From contig NC_073645.1 in assembly GCF_029407905.1 (NCBI RefSeq), forward strand, positions 48,237,501 through 48,301,500: DNA of 64,000 bases, in the 5' to 3' direction. Of the stretch, positions 11,930-23,360 are shown piece after piece; within the stretch, counting starts at the first letter, position 1, and each line of letters begins with the position of its first letter. The position numbers and the translations under genes were made by a program. Source of the DNA: Bubalus kerabau (taxonomy: Eukaryota; Chordata; Mammalia; Artiodactyla; Bovidae). The notes under the pieces were generated by a model. It was not told the origin of the DNA. It worked only from the letters and a program-made list of their open reading frames with translations, and did no database searches.

Positions 11930-12245
11930 CAGCAAGGGGATCAAACCAGTCCCTCCTAAAGGAAATCAGCCCTGAATACTTGTTGGAAGGGCTGATGCTG
12001 AAGCTCCAATACTTTGGCCACCTGATGTGAAGAGCTGACTCGTTGGAAAAGACTCTGATACTGAGAAAGGTTGAACGCAAAAGGAGAAGGGAGGGGCGGC
12101 AGAGGATGAGATGGTTAGACAGCATCTCGGACTCAAAGGACATGAATCTGAGCAAAGTCCGGGAGATAGGGAAGGACAGAGAAGTCTGGCGTGCTGCAGT
12201 CCTTGGCGTGCAAAGAGTCGGACACGACTCAGCGACTGAGCAACG
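11930..12245 (+). mobile_element. BovB 3' fragment
   Basis: A 316-bp BovB 3' end: 'aaaggaaatcagccctgaat', 'ggaaaagactctgatactga', 'ggatgagatggttagacagc', and terminus 'cggacacgactcagcgactg'. It corresponds to the last ~100 codons of ORF2 plus the 3' end. Frame broken. Confidence 0.95.
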
Positions 12246-13667
12246 AAGTTCGAAGTTCGAGTGAAACTTGATTCAGAAGGACCGGCGAGGGCTGGTTCAG
12301 CCCCGGGGCTGAGGCTTACTCGTCCTGCTCTCAGCTGTTGCTACACACCAGGGGGCCCGTTTCATTGTCGTTTTGTCAGCGGATTCCAAGGCTCCCTAGC
12401 TGCTCTTGCTATGAATGATAACACAAAACGCAAAATCTCATCCTTCTCAAGTCTCCTCTTACTGCTTCCCAGCAAGCAGGCACAGTCCTAAGATCGTGCG
12501 CACGCAGTCCTCGGCCACGCCCCCACGGCAGGAGGGCGTGCGGTCCCCGTGTGAGTGCTGGCCAGGCGCTGGCAGTGGGGAGCAAGGCTCGCCCTCTGGT
12601 TGAGAAGCTCTGAGAGGCGAGGAGCCTCAGGACTCTGCAGACGGTTAGACGCATCCTGCGGCACTTCCGGCCACTGAGGGCACTGCCCTCCCATCCCGTC
12701 CTTGGCAAAACAGCCCCTGAATCTGATCGCCTCTCAGCAGCCCTGCCACCCTGTGCCCAAGCCACTGCCCTCAGCCCACTGTTCAGTATAGGTTTGTTGA
12801 GTGAATGTCAGTAGTAGGACCAGTTAGGAAGAGTGAGAGCTTTCCCAAATGGACACTACACCCCAAGAAAACATTCCAAGAAAGGTTTTGGAAAAATCAG
12901 CATCAGTGAAGAGAGAAATAGGGCTTTCCTAAGCAAAGGGAACAGCAGGGAGAAGGCAGAGAGGGCAAAATGAGAAGCAAGTGCCTCTGGGGAGTGGGGC
13001 AGTGAAGAGTGGATCTGCTCGAGTAACCCAAAGGGCTTAGGTTTCTTGGAGATCCTATAAAAAAACAACCAAAAAAAAAAAGAAAAGAAAACAACAAAGA
13101 AACAAAGAAAAACCCAAACAAAAATGGTCCAGGGTGGGAAAGAAGGATTTCTTCAAACAGGTGCTAAGATCCATACCCCCACTCCCCCACCCTCACTGCC
13201 CCAGGTCCAGTCCTGAAAGATCCTCGACTTGTTTTAGAGAATTATGAGGCCAGAGAGAGGAGAGAATGATTAAACTTCAGACAGACCAGCTGGGATGCAC
13301 TCAGATCCTCTCCTCTGGGATGAAGGATGTAGTCCCCCACTGCTGCTGGGGTCCTGCAAGAAGACAGTTCTCATAAGTTCGGCGTAAGTATGGCAAACTT
13401 AGGCTCGCCAAAGGTCACATCCCCTTCCCAGGACTGATACCCTGTCCCCTTGCCCCCAGAGTAACTGAAACGCCACCGCAAGTTCAGAGCCCTCTGAGGC
13501 TTTCATTCTGACTGTATCACAGAACATTCATATTCTAAGCCCGTCAACACCCCCATCCATGAGTGCCACTCCAAGAGCATCTAGCAATAAATGCCCAGTC
13601 ATGACCATCTCAGAGAGAGCCGGATTTCCACAGACTCCAACATGGAATAATGGCCAATAGGGCAAAC
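12246..13667. other. Unrecognised sequence with a CpG cluster
   Basis: Mostly unique. About 17 CpGs lie between 12480 and 12680, unusual for this otherwise CpG-poor window. A poly-A-rich patch is near 13060-13110. The minus frame 12409-12765 across the CpG cluster has no recognisable domain. Confidence 0.5.
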
Positions 13668-13912
13668 TTTGTCTTGGAGAATAGACAATAAGGAGCAGGC
13701 AATATAGCTGGCAAGTCAAATCTGGCCCACTGCTAGCTCTTGTCAATAAAGTTTTATTGGAACAGAGCCATGTTTATTTATTTACACGTTGTCTGCGGCT
13801 GCTTTCATCCTACGATGGCAGAGCTGAGTAGTTGCTATGGAGACCACATGACCCGCAAAGCCTATACTTAATTGCTACCTGGCCCTTTCCAAAAAGAAAA
13901 AAAATGCTTGCC
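13668..13912 (-). mobile_element. hAT-Charlie-like (MER1 group) element
   Basis: Near full-length non-autonomous element. Plus-strand landmarks are 'aataaagttttattggaaca', 'gcggctgctttcatcctacg', 'agctgagtagttgctatgga', 'gacccgcaaagcctatactt' and the terminus 'atgcttgccaacccc'. The exact family name is not certain. Confidence 0.7.
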
Positions 13913-14885
13913 AACCCCAGGTCTAGATCATTTAAGAAAAAAGTAAAACAAGGGTTCCTCCTCAAATGTCTTCTGGCATTTCTAGCAAGAAGTCTTCATG
14001 GGCTTGAGAGCTGAGTGTGATGCAGGCTTCTCTGGTAGACCTGGCATGTATACACACGGTGTCATGTAGCTTCCCCTTGAATGGTGGAAGTGGTTTCTTC
14101 ATGAAATAAACCTCACTGCTACAAATGCATTAGATCACCGCGTCAGAACACCAGTAAACACAGCTATCCTTCCGTGACCTGGAAGGGGTTCCTCCCTCTC
14201 CAGTCACTCCCAGCTTTGTCCACTAGTGACTGCAGGTCACAGAAGGGATGCTGTGTTTCTTAGTCTTCTGACTAAATGCAAACTGAGGACTTCTCAGACC
14301 AACGCCACCATAGACATTCTAGGACGGCGCCATCTACCTAGAACATCGGTATCCACCTAGAACACGCCATCATGTTGGCAGACAGTGTCCATTCAACAGG
14401 GTCTTCTCCACAAGCATTGAAATAGAACCAGGTGGTTCTGGCTCATCTACTTGGGTGTCTCGGGAACAGCAGAAAGCTTCAGATCTAGACCACAGATGGG
14501 AAATGAAACTGGCAATAAGTAACGTATGGAACTCAATACTGGCTTAGGCATGCAACACCCGGTGAGGAGAGAAACATCCAGGTCAACCCGGAAGTCCCGC
14601 AGAACACCAGGAGAACAGATCTCAGGCTAGGAAACATGTCTGAGCCAGTAAGTTTTAATTGTGTCAATGGCATGGCTTGTTACATTTAGCTAGAAATTAA
14701 CTGTGCTGCTTATTTCTAACAGATTCTACCAGGGTAACTGGGCACCAAATGCTGGTCTTATTTATACACCCAGGAGCAGTGTTTGAGCATCACCTTGGAC
14801 ACTGGTAATGGACATGGGGCCACCATTGAGAGAGTCCCCACCTTCGTAACTTGATCTATTCTGTGCTCTCACTGAGGATGGCACA
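13913..14885. other. Unrecognised sequence
   Basis: About 970 bases of average composition. 'ccatctacctagaacatcgg' and 'tatccacctagaacacgcca' (about 14331-14368) form an imperfect tandem repeat. No repeat family or gene recognised. Confidence 0.5.
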
Positions 14886-15085
14886 GCCGGAGCCAAACAC
14901 ACAGGACTGAGCTCAGCTCTGGCACCACCTGGCCAGGTGGGTTTGGGCAAGTCATTTAACCTTCAAGGCTTGTCTGTCTTTTCTGCAAAATAGGAATGAT
15001 GATATTCTCTTTATAGAAGGATTTGAATGGTTCAAAGTAATGAATACAATGCACGTAGCCCAGGGCTTAGCCTCTAGGATTTCCA
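14886..15085 (+). mobile_element. MIR SINE
   Basis: The MIR core is visible as 'ctctggcaccacctggccag' followed by 'tgggcaagtcatttaacctt' and 'tctgcaaaataggaatgatg', then the 'agggcttagcctctagg' tail region. Confidence 0.65.
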
Positions 15086-18002
15086 CAGTGTGTGTTGTAG
15101 GTATTGAAAGGATGGTGATGGTGGGGTGGTGGTGATGGTGAAATTCTTCCCTACCAGTAGATGCCGGGATTTGTTGAATGCCCACCTACCAGGTGCCAGC
15201 AGGATGCTTCTAACAGTGGAGAAGTAACAGACTTACAGGACCTGAGGAAATGAACAAAGAGGGAACCCGTTCCCAAGCCCTCAGCCTCTGAAAAGAGAAC
15301 AAGTGCCCCCTGGGTCTGTTAAAAAGGCGTGTCCTGGCAGACACAGCCAATCTGCATTGCACAAAGCGCTTGATAGCATCTCATTTTCTCTAATCTTAGT
15401 AATCTTTCTGGGTGTGTGTCCTGGAGGCTCTTTCAAGAATACAATTTATAGGACTGTCTGTCTGATGACCTAATAACTAGAGCTGAAATTGCTTTGCCTC
15501 CATTTGTGCAGAATCTCCAGGGCTGCACCTACCTTGCAGCAGAATGCTAGTCGGCTAGTGAGTATGCTGCTTATTTGATATTTTGGAATCCTTCCGATAC
15601 AAAGAATCAGATTCCTCTGATGAACCACAAGTGAACCATACTTCACCTATGAAGTACGAAGCCCGCTAATAGCATGTGTAGCCACAGGAGGCTGTCAAGA
15701 ACGCCGCAGAGAAGATTCCAGTTTCAAGTGAAAAAAACACAAACAGTTCCCTCGCGTTTTAATGAGCATCACCACTGCTGGCAAGTACTCGCATTAAGGT
15801 TAAAAAGCTTTGTCAAGACTGAAGGTCAGAGAGCTCACCCTTGCAGCCTTGCGTTGACTGTGCTGGGACAGACTGTGGTAGTTAGAGTCCGTGATGAGCT
15901 GTGCTTATGCATTTCAGGCAAGAATCCTATCACGGGGACAAGAAGTGTTTTCTTGTCACTGGGAAGAAATGCATCCCATTGCAAATGAGTTTCTGAGGGA
16001 GAGAGCACAGCATTACGGGGATATGTGTTTGTGTATGTGCAAGCGCATGCGCGCGTGTGTGTGTGTGTGTGTGTGCGCATTTATATTTATACACATGAAC
16101 ACATGTGTCCCAGTGAGCCCAAGGTTCTATAACTTTGAACTTCATGACTGAGGGCCCAGAGTCACATGGAACCCCTTTCCCGTACAGATTTCATCTCAAA
16201 AAGAGCAGAATTTGTTAAAGCTTAAGGGAAACTTCAAGAATACCAAATCTAACCCCTTCTGTAGATACCCAGATGAGGAAACAGGCTTTAAGAGTTAGTG
16301 TGGCTTCTCCATGTTCCATGTGCTGCAAAATAATAGATGAGCAACTCTAAGAAAGTGATCTGGCCTCCATGAGCTTCTCCTTCCTCAAATGGTAGAGCAG
16401 GGCCAGGTGGTTTAGAGCCTTTCAAATGCTCCACACCTGCCTCATTGGGATTAGAGCTACTCTGAGGGAGGTCAGCTCAGGGGAGGTAAAAATTAACTCA
16501 TACTTTTTGCTTAAGAAAGCCAGCTACAGGAGCAGTGATCTCACAGAGTCACAAGCAAAAACCTTCTCTGTGCCAAAGTCAAGAATAGGATGGGGGGATT
16601 TTCTTTGTTCCTGCTCCTCTGAGATAAATGTTTGAGTCCTGGCTCTAGTGATTTTTAAGACTCTTTTGTTGAAAGTGCTGTAAATCTAAATTATGATTTC
16701 ATACCATGAGACACTGCACAGAGACTGGGGTATGCTTCAACAGGGAAGCGTGCAATGGTACAGGCCATATATTTGCAGAATCTTCATCAACAGGGAAGAA
16801 GAAATGGCTGGCTTGAGAAATGTCTTTTAAAAACCAAAGTGAGGCCCAGCTTTGCAGCACTGATGGCCGCTTACGTTTTCCTGGTCGCAATAAGTCTGCC
16901 AGGCTCCGAGGCATTCAACAGTCTCATCAGTTCCGAAAGCCATGTCAAATTGCCTTAAAATTCTCTGAGCATTCAATATATATACACTTGTTAAAATTAA
17001 TTACATCATTTAACATTTCTACACACATTATAGCTTTAAAATGTTTTACAGTCATTTTTATTAATTAATAAAGCTTTTAATGGGTAAAAATTGTACCATA
17101 AAATTATGTATATGCTGCATGTGCATTTTACTCAATTTTACTACTATTATCTTTAAATATTTCCCCCAAGTGGTAAGTCACTAATTCATAAACCAGAGTT
17201 TCTCACAGAAGTATACACGGGGAAGGAAAGAAATCTGACCTCTGATTAAGGCCCCCTCCACCTCCATCTCCAATCTCCCTAGAAAGGTGACGGGTACCCA
17301 AAACAGCTGACCCTGGGAACTCTGCCTGGCCCTGGGCAATGGCAGAGAGGCAAACATCCTGGCCAGTTTGCCCTCAGAAAATGTAACTAAGGGGACAGAA
17401 AACTGCTGCGTTTGCTGTTTGGTATGGAGGGTCCCCATTTTGCCTCTTTTTGAAAACACCCGTAATTGCTATCCACACTCACATACAGACACTCACACTC
17501 TCACATATATACTCCATGATGGAGCCTTGTGGCCCAGGTTTCTAAGGCCAAACCATCAACATCAATGACCCAATTGAAAAGTAAACAGCACAGAAGCCTG
17601 GACACTTCCAGACATGCAGATGTTCAGAGCAGAGAGACAAGACATCCGGGAGTAGATGGCCCTTGGTTCTTCTCATCCTACCCTGGAACAAGGGCCTAAA
17701 TGAACTTCACTTGGGGCGAGTTTCCTACTCATTACATATGGTCTGGAGCTACTGATGGCAACAAGTTTATGGGAAGACCTTTCATAATTTACAGAAGCAT
17801 TGTCTAAGAACATCTATCCAATCAGACATCGATATGGAGCTACGGTCAGCTCTGAGTGGGACAGATGAAGCCACTACTGAGAACTGCTTCTTGGAGTAAC
17901 TGACCTAGAAGAAACTCACTAAGCACCTTGGCAATTACACCAATTACCTGAAGCGGGGAGGGGTCTGCCCTTGGTGGCAGGGAGGATGGGAGCGTCACCC
18001 AC
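15086..18002. other. C10orf90 intron, proximal part
   Basis: Lies immediately 3' (minus-strand sense) of the FATS exon, so it begins the following intron; the donor is CAG|GTGGGT at 18005-17997. I searched by eye for the C-terminal FATS exons and did not find them. It contains a purine-pyrimidine tract (16043-16080), L2-like remnants (about 16240-16320) and an AT-rich segment (16970-17165). The minus frame 17181-17459 is not recognised as FATS. Confidence 0.6.
16043..16080. repeat. Alternating GC/GT tract
   Basis: 38 bases of uninterrupted purine-pyrimidine alternation: gcgcatgcgcgcg, then a (gt) run, then gcgcat. It combines GC and GT alternation, the composition most prone to Z-DNA. Confidence 0.9.
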
Positions 18003-19098
18003 CTGCTGTGTAACTCCAGCCTGGGATGTGAATGGACAGTTGGTTGGCCTGATTGTGACCACGGGTGGGCCAACGAGTCACCTGGTCCTCCTTCCGTTTT
18101 CTCATGGTGATCTGGTTAGTTCCCGCCTCTGCATTTTCCAAAGGAGGAGAGCCTCTCCAAGGACACCTGCCAGCCTCCAAATTCCCGAAATCCATCTGCC
18201 CCAACGATGGGTTTTCCTTCAAGAAACTTCCTTGCAAACCCAGGTTCCAGCGTGGGCCAAGGAGGTCCTGGTCTCCCTCCCGGAGCTCGGGCTTCAGGGC
18301 TCCGCTTCCAGGCTCTCGGTTCTCTGTGTCATCTACTCCATCTGGTGTCAGCCTGTGTGAACTGCAGCTCAGGTTGAGGGACAGGACGGATCTGTGCATC
18401 TTAGGGCCAGCAAGCTGAGGTGGCTCCACAGGGACCGAGACGGACCTGTCCAGATAGTAGATGGGATTGGGACACGACTGGGACACCCTGAGATGGACAC
18501 ACGAGCTGAACACCAGTGGGCTCTTTCCTGCCCGTGACCGCGAGGTGCCTGGAGAAAACTGATCCTCCCTGTGGTCCACGTTGGTGATCCAGTACCCATG
18601 TCCCTCACATAGCTGTGCATGGGCCTTGGGGACCTTCAACCCCATCACACAGCTGTTTCTGGAGAACTCTGTGCAGGTGAAAGGTCCATGGTGCTGAGTT
18701 GGATCAGCACCGCCAGCCAGAGCAGAGGGGTCCCCAAGCAGAGCATCCCGGGACCTGCACTTGACACAGAGTGGGTCCCCAAGAGCCTCCCACACCAGGG
18801 TGCTAGCAGGGGGACCCACACGCCTGGCTGTGATGGTGATGGATGCAAAGCCCTTCTGGGAACCACTGCACGGCTTCTCCTCCTTGGGCGGTGGCTTGGT
18901 CTCGAGTCCTGGCTCCCCCACCGGGGTCTGAACTCCCAGTCCTCCAGGAAGGAACTCGAAGGCCCTGTTAATGGTGACCCTGCTGCTATTAGCCAGAGAC
19001 GGCTTCATGGGATGTGCACACGGCACAGGCAGCGCGGCCCCATTTTCTTTTGATTTATTCTCATCAATCAGCTGTGAAATGACTATGGATGAAATCAT
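18003..19098 (-). CDS. C10orf90: C10orf90/FATS coding exon, N-terminal 365 residues
   Basis: Recognised as C10orf90 (FATS, fragile-site associated tumour suppressor), reported in human and mouse as an E2-independent E3 ubiquitin ligase that stabilises p53 after DNA damage. The ATG at 19098 has A at -3; the peptide starts MISSIVISQLIDENKSKEN, matching the known N-terminus. The frame is open for 365 codons plus one base to a donor CAG|GTGGGT (last exon base 18003), giving a phase-1 exit; the TGA at 17995-17997 lies in the intron. Visible landmarks: ITITARRVGPP (87-97), a CVKC pair (111-114), SPLVFSSCVHLRV (193-205), PKMHRSVLSLNL (232-243), basic MRKRKE (332-337), SIHIPGWSY (355-363). The protein is Ser/Pro-rich with no signal peptide or membrane segment. 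The C-terminal ALMS motif is encoded by exons not seen here. No frameshift, premature stop or sign of retroposition. Confidence 0.93.
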
Positions 19099-19125
19099 TT
19101 TTGTATTCTGAGATGCCAGAGTCCC
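19099..19125 (-). other. C10orf90: 5' portion of the C10orf90 exon before the ATG
   Basis: The acceptor reads ctttttccatttgcag|GGG on the minus strand, so the exon starts at 19125. These 27 bases are in frame with MISSI and lack a stop (GTLASQNTK if translated), so they are either 5' UTR or, in a transcript with an upstream coding exon ending in phase 0, extra protein sequence. Confidence 0.8.
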
Positions 19126-20255
19126 CTGCAAATGGAAAAAGATGGCAATTATTCAAGCAGCTTGTTGTAATGCAGGCAGATAACTCTTTCAAGGGCCAAA
19201 AGGATGCTGGAGAGTGTCCTTCCTAACACTCAAGTGTTTCTCACCCAAGGCCGTTCATCACACACCTGACACCCACCACCTCTGAGCATCCGAAGGGCAG
19301 GAAACCGTGTCTGCTTGTGAAATGATTAGACATTCTGGAAAAATATCTCTGACTGGGGAGTTGGTTTTGCCCTGCTGGTGTCTATACTGAGTTAATTTAA
19401 TGGTGTTTGTGTTGATGGGGATAATCAGATTTCAGCAATCACCTACAGGCTCACAGCTTCACAGAAGAGGGAAGATGCCTTCTGGAGGACGGCTGGGACT
19501 TGGGGGCACAGGTGTGCATGGGGGGTGAGTCCAGGCTCCTCCATGGGATCAGCACACGCGATTCCAAACAGCACCCCCACTCCTGACCTCAGCCCCCGAC
19601 TCCCCAACAGAGTCCCCCATCTCTGCTGGTCTAGACTGGAACTCAGTCACTCGCCCAGGTTCGGCATCACAGGATCAAGGTCCAGAAACCAAAATGAACG
19701 GAAATCAAACGCCCAGGCTTGACAACTGCCCAGACTAACACAGTAACGACAGCACATAACAGAATGGGATGGGGGTGGGGGGTTGGGCCAAAACAGATGC
19801 AGTTTTATGGCGTTTCAGTGCCCAGGTACTTGAACATGAGTTCTTGTCCAGGATAACGATCAAGGGGCTGCATGCTTCCTAATCAGCAGATCTACGTCCT
19901 GAACAGTCAATCACCAGTGTGTCCAAGCACTGTGCTGTGATCTTTAATAAAGCATCTACCCAGGTCGAGACCAGGAAGAAGACTGCCCTCATTTTGATTT
20001 TATCACACGTGTGCCTGAAGTACTGCAGAAAACCATACGGAAGACTGCGCGCGTCCAGCACCGGGGGATGCTCGCGGGGTTCTGAGCCTCTGTGTTGACT
20101 TTTCCAGGCACTTTAGATGAACCCTTGCATACACTGCAAGGCACCCAAAATAACCCAGGGACCTGCTCGCCCCACGCTGCCTGCAGGATCTTCACTTTGG
20201 GGGCCTGAAGGCGTAACTGTGCTCAGCACTGACCGCAGCAGCTTGTGAACGGCCA
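19126..20255. other. C10orf90 upstream intron, proximal part
   Basis: Begins with the polypyrimidine tract and AG of the FATS exon acceptor (plus-strand 19126-19141). The rest is unique-looking sequence with a G-rich run near 19766-19782. No further exon recognised. Confidence 0.55.
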
Positions 20256-20400
20256 AGACCCGAGGATCACCTGGAATGTTACACTTGCAGGTTTCCCAGG
20301 CCCCAAATCTGCGGGTCTGTGGGTGGGGCGCAGGCATCTGCATTTTAGCCAACGTTCCTGGCAGCCTGATGCAGGTGACGCAGGGAGCTCATGGAAAACC
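20256..20400 (+). mobile_element. MER5A (non-autonomous hAT) fragment
   Basis: MER5A-like order: 'ggatcacctggaatgttaca', then 'tgggtggggcgcaggcatct' with 'gcattttagcc', then 'cctgatgcaggtgacgc'. Moderately diverged. Confidence 0.55.
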
Positions 20401-20737
20401 GTGGACTGAGCCGTGGGGTGGCTGGTCTTTCCAAATAGGGGAGGGCCTGTGTTTGATGAGAGCAGATTATTCTCTTCTCCTAAGATGGGATAAGAAAGTG
20501 CAGTGGCTTTTTCTTTAGAGCAGGATTCACATTCATTCACTTAGCTACTGGAATGCTCTCCTCCAGCTGGACTTTTGATTGGAGGACCCGTGCATGAGGT
20601 CTTAGCACCCAAGACTCCTTGCATCCTTGCTATTAGACATGGGAAGAGGGACAGTTTGTCTTTCTTGGTTTTTCCTTTGTTTTCTTATTTTCATGGCAAT
20701 CTCCATCAGCTCACGGGTGTTAACATTTGAAAGATAC

Positions 20738-20805
20738 ATGTTAACACTGTAAATCAACTACACTCCAATATAAAATAAAAATGAAAAATAAAGATATGTG
20801 GCAAG
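20738..20805 (+). mobile_element. Ruminant L1 3' terminal stub
   Basis: Only the last part of the L1 3' UTR is present: 'aacactgtaaatcaactaca' then 'ctccaatataaaataaaaat', followed by an A-rich tail. Confidence 0.6.
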
Positions 20806-20889
20806 TTGCAAATTCAAAAGATGACAAGAGTTAGGTGAATAAGAAGAAATGGAGAGGAGCGTGATCTTGAAAATCATCCTTTAAAAAAA

Positions 20890-21030
20890 TCAAAACGCTG
20901 GACTTCCCTGTCGAACCAGTGGTCAAGACTCCATTCTTCCACTGAAGGGGGTCAGGGTTTGATCTCTGGTTGAGGAGCAAAGATCCCACATGCCATGTGA
21001 CGAGGCCAAGAAAATATAAAAGAACAAAAC
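20890..21030 (+). mobile_element. CHR-2-type tRNA SINE
   Basis: Begins 'ggacttccctgtcgaaccag', with box B-like 'ggtttgatctctggttgagg' and 'agatcccacatgccatgtga', then an A-rich tail. Diverged relative to the copy at 10617. Confidence 0.7.
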
Positions 21031-21082
21031 AAAGTAAAAGAACCAGAACTAGCCTTCCAAGAGAAAAATAAATATCCATGGC

Positions 21083-21225
21083 GGAAACAGGGTAGCTCCG
21101 GGTAGTCCAGTGGTTAAGCCTCCACATGCCCACTGCAGGGGGAACAGGACTGACCCCTGGTTGGAGAACTAGGATCTCAAATGCTGCGCAGCACAGCCAA
21201 TGATAATAATAAACATCATGGCTAC
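21083..21225 (+). mobile_element. CHR-2-type tRNA SINE
   Basis: 'gtagtccagtggttaagcct', then 'actgacccctggttggagaa' and 'ctaggatctcaaatgctgcg', ending in an AATAATAA tail. It lies about 50 bp after another copy, in the same orientation. Confidence 0.7.
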
Positions 21226-21287
21226 CTTTCTCCAGATGGCCAGTGCGAGCCAGGCTCTGCTTGAACCTCTTCTCTGAAGCATGGGAT

Positions 21288-21408
21288 CCTCTTCAGTGGT
21301 TTTCAGTCCAGGATACACAGAATCACCTGGGTGCTTATAAAACCCCCAGTGCTCAGGCCTCTTCTCCAACAATTTAGAATCCTTGGGGTTGGAGCCCAGG
21401 CGTTGATG
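21288..21408 (+). mobile_element. MER5A-like fragment
   Basis: 'agtggttttcagtccaggat' followed by 'acagaatcacctgggtgctt' and 'ggagcccaggcgttgatgct', the order expected of MER5A-type hAT elements. Confidence 0.45.
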
Positions 21409-21409
21409 C

Positions 21410-21550
21410 TTTTTTATTTGTTTATTTTAAATTAATTTATTTATTACAATTGGAGGCTAATTATTTTACAATATTGTGGTGGGTTTTGCTATACATTGAC
21501 ATAAATCAGCCACAGGTATACATGTGTCCCTCCCCCATCTCGAACCTCTT
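21410..21550 (-). mobile_element. Ruminant L1 3' end, inverted
   Basis: Plus strand shows a T/A-rich start, then 'caattggaggctaattattt', 'ataaatcagccacaggtata' and 'catgtgtccctcccccatct', the reverse of the ruminant L1 3' UTR. It is the same family as the 58030 element. Confidence 0.75.
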
Positions 21551-21944
21551 TAAAGCTTCCAGTTGATTGCAGGGCCAGCAATGCAGAGAGCCACTGGGAT
21601 GCTCGAGACCCCTCCCTCCCCATCCACTGACCCTGCATGCAGCACATCCCAGGGCTGTTGTTAACTCACAAGAAAACCGAAGTTCACCTGGTGTACACCC
21701 CAGGTCACTTGACTTGAATATCATTGCTCCCATTTTAGTAAAATTTCATTCTGATAATAATTGCTCCCATGCAATCTACAAAGTGCTTAATCACACCCAG
21801 GAGGAATTCCTTTGACACTGGTCTTCCAAGAGCAAAACAAATATCCATGTTGGAAACAGGGCAGAGCTGGTCTTGGAGTGCAAGTCTCCCCAAGTTTGGG
21901 CCAGTGAGCACCTGCAGAGAGAACACCTGGGATTTAAATCTGTG

Positions 21945-22058
21945 TCTTATGCAGATTTCTGAACCCCTCCCTCCAGAGACCTAAGGTGAGTCAGGATCTC
22001 AGGGGATAATGCTCAGAAGTTGTATTTTTAAGCATCTGCCAGGTGAGTCTTCTGCATA
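21945..22058 (+). mobile_element. MER5A-like fragment
   Basis: Weak match: 'tgaacccctccctccagaga', 'gtgagtcaggatctcagggg' and 'gcatctgccaggtgagtctt'. Possibly another hAT relative. Confidence 0.35.
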
Positions 22059-23033
22059 GTAAGATAGAGAGGATGCTGGGCCAGGGGCTTCCAGACTGGC
22101 CACAGGACCGTGGAGGCAGCCTTGGTTTCCACAGCTATAGAGCCAGGGGACAAACAGGGTAATTATCGTGGAGAAGCCAGGCTGCCTCGTACTGTGGCCC
22201 CCAGCATTAAAAGGGGACTCCATCCTTTAGGCTCAAGATCACATGAGAGCCTTGGCCTTGATATAAACAAGGGGTGTCAGAAATGAGGGGTGTGTTTCTA
22301 GGAGTGGGTGAAGGCCATCTCACCTGGAACAAGGGCAGACCAGAAAACGACTCTCGTTGCATCAAGCCGGCTACTCGCCTGAGCTGAGTCGGAGAGCCCA
22401 CACTAAACGGACACCTCAGGGCTGTGGGTTTACAGAAGGAGGTCCTAGAGGCCCAGAGGATGGGCCAGCGAGTCAACCACCGTTTCATTACTTTGGGGCT
22501 GCAAGTGCTACTGTGACTTTATCCCATTAGATGCAAACAGATAAGGGAAGTCTCACATGAATGCTGTGAATCTGAACTCATTTCTGAAGCTCCATCATCA
22601 ATCCAGATGTCAGAGTGACCCTGTTCCAGGGAGGTCAATGCTGACGGAAGCCCAGTGTCAAAGGAAAATCCATTTGCCTTCACTGCCTCATACGGGAGTT
22701 GTGGAGATCAAAACCAAGGATGGACGTGAAAGTACCTCCCAAGACATGAACAGTCTATGTAACTCCAGGGTATAACTTGTCTTGTGAGTTAGTAGAAATT
22801 AGTGGATATCTGATGCAAGCAAACCTATGGAGGCATGAGGGGGTATTTATATCGAAACGGTGCATATTTTACTGGAATTTATAATGAATGCATTTGAGGT
22901 TGACTTGCATCAATGGAAACAACCCATTACATACCTAATACATTGAAATTTTGTTAATATGACTGTAGAATAAATGTAATTATTTTAAATGCAAATTCTG
23001 TTATTCATAACATAGAGTCGTAGTCAAACCATT
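22059..23033. other. Unrecognised sequence
   Basis: GC-moderate to about 22750, then AT-rich to 23030. No repeat or gene recognised. Confidence 0.5.
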
Positions 23034-23035
23034 TA

Positions 23036-23343
23036 CAGTAAATCCCCTACATATGAACTTTCAAGTTGCAAGCTTGCAAAGATGTAAGCATGTTTCCAGC
23101 CCCTGTATGCCAGCTATCGTGCTATACTGCTGTATTTTTCAAGATGCTGTAAGATTAAATTTTTTTTTTCTGTTTGTTTTTATGTATACACTACTTGTGT
23201 GAAAAAATATTATAAACATATTACAGTACAGTACTAGACAGATTGTGTTAGCTGGGTACCGAGGTTAACTTTGACGGACTTCCAGACTGGACTTACGAAC
23301 ATGCCTTTGGAATGGAACTTTTTCGTAGGCAGGGAACTTACTG
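23036..23343. mobile_element. TA-flanked TIR DNA transposon (Tc1/mariner or pogo type)
   Basis: 308 bp with inverted ends: left 'cagtaaatcccctacatatg', right 'cgtaggcagggaacttactg' (reverse complement cagtaagttccctgcctacg). A TA dinucleotide flanks each side (23034-23035 and 23344-23345), as expected for Tc1/mariner/pogo insertion. No transposase frame, so non-autonomous. Family name not assigned. Confidence 0.65.
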
Positions 23344-23360
23344 TATTTGCTCATCCACTA

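Noticed and set aside
11595..12155. 186-codon minus-strand open frame
   Set aside because: Most of it is antisense to a hAT fragment and a BovB 3' end.
14331..14368. Repeated 'cacctagaacac'-type units as a CRISPR-like or satellite array
   Set aside because: Only two or three imperfect units without regular spacers.
1..17994. Downstream C10orf90 exons, including the ALMS-motif exon
   Set aside because: Searched by eye on the minus strand for the expected conserved peptide blocks and found none; they probably lie left of the window.
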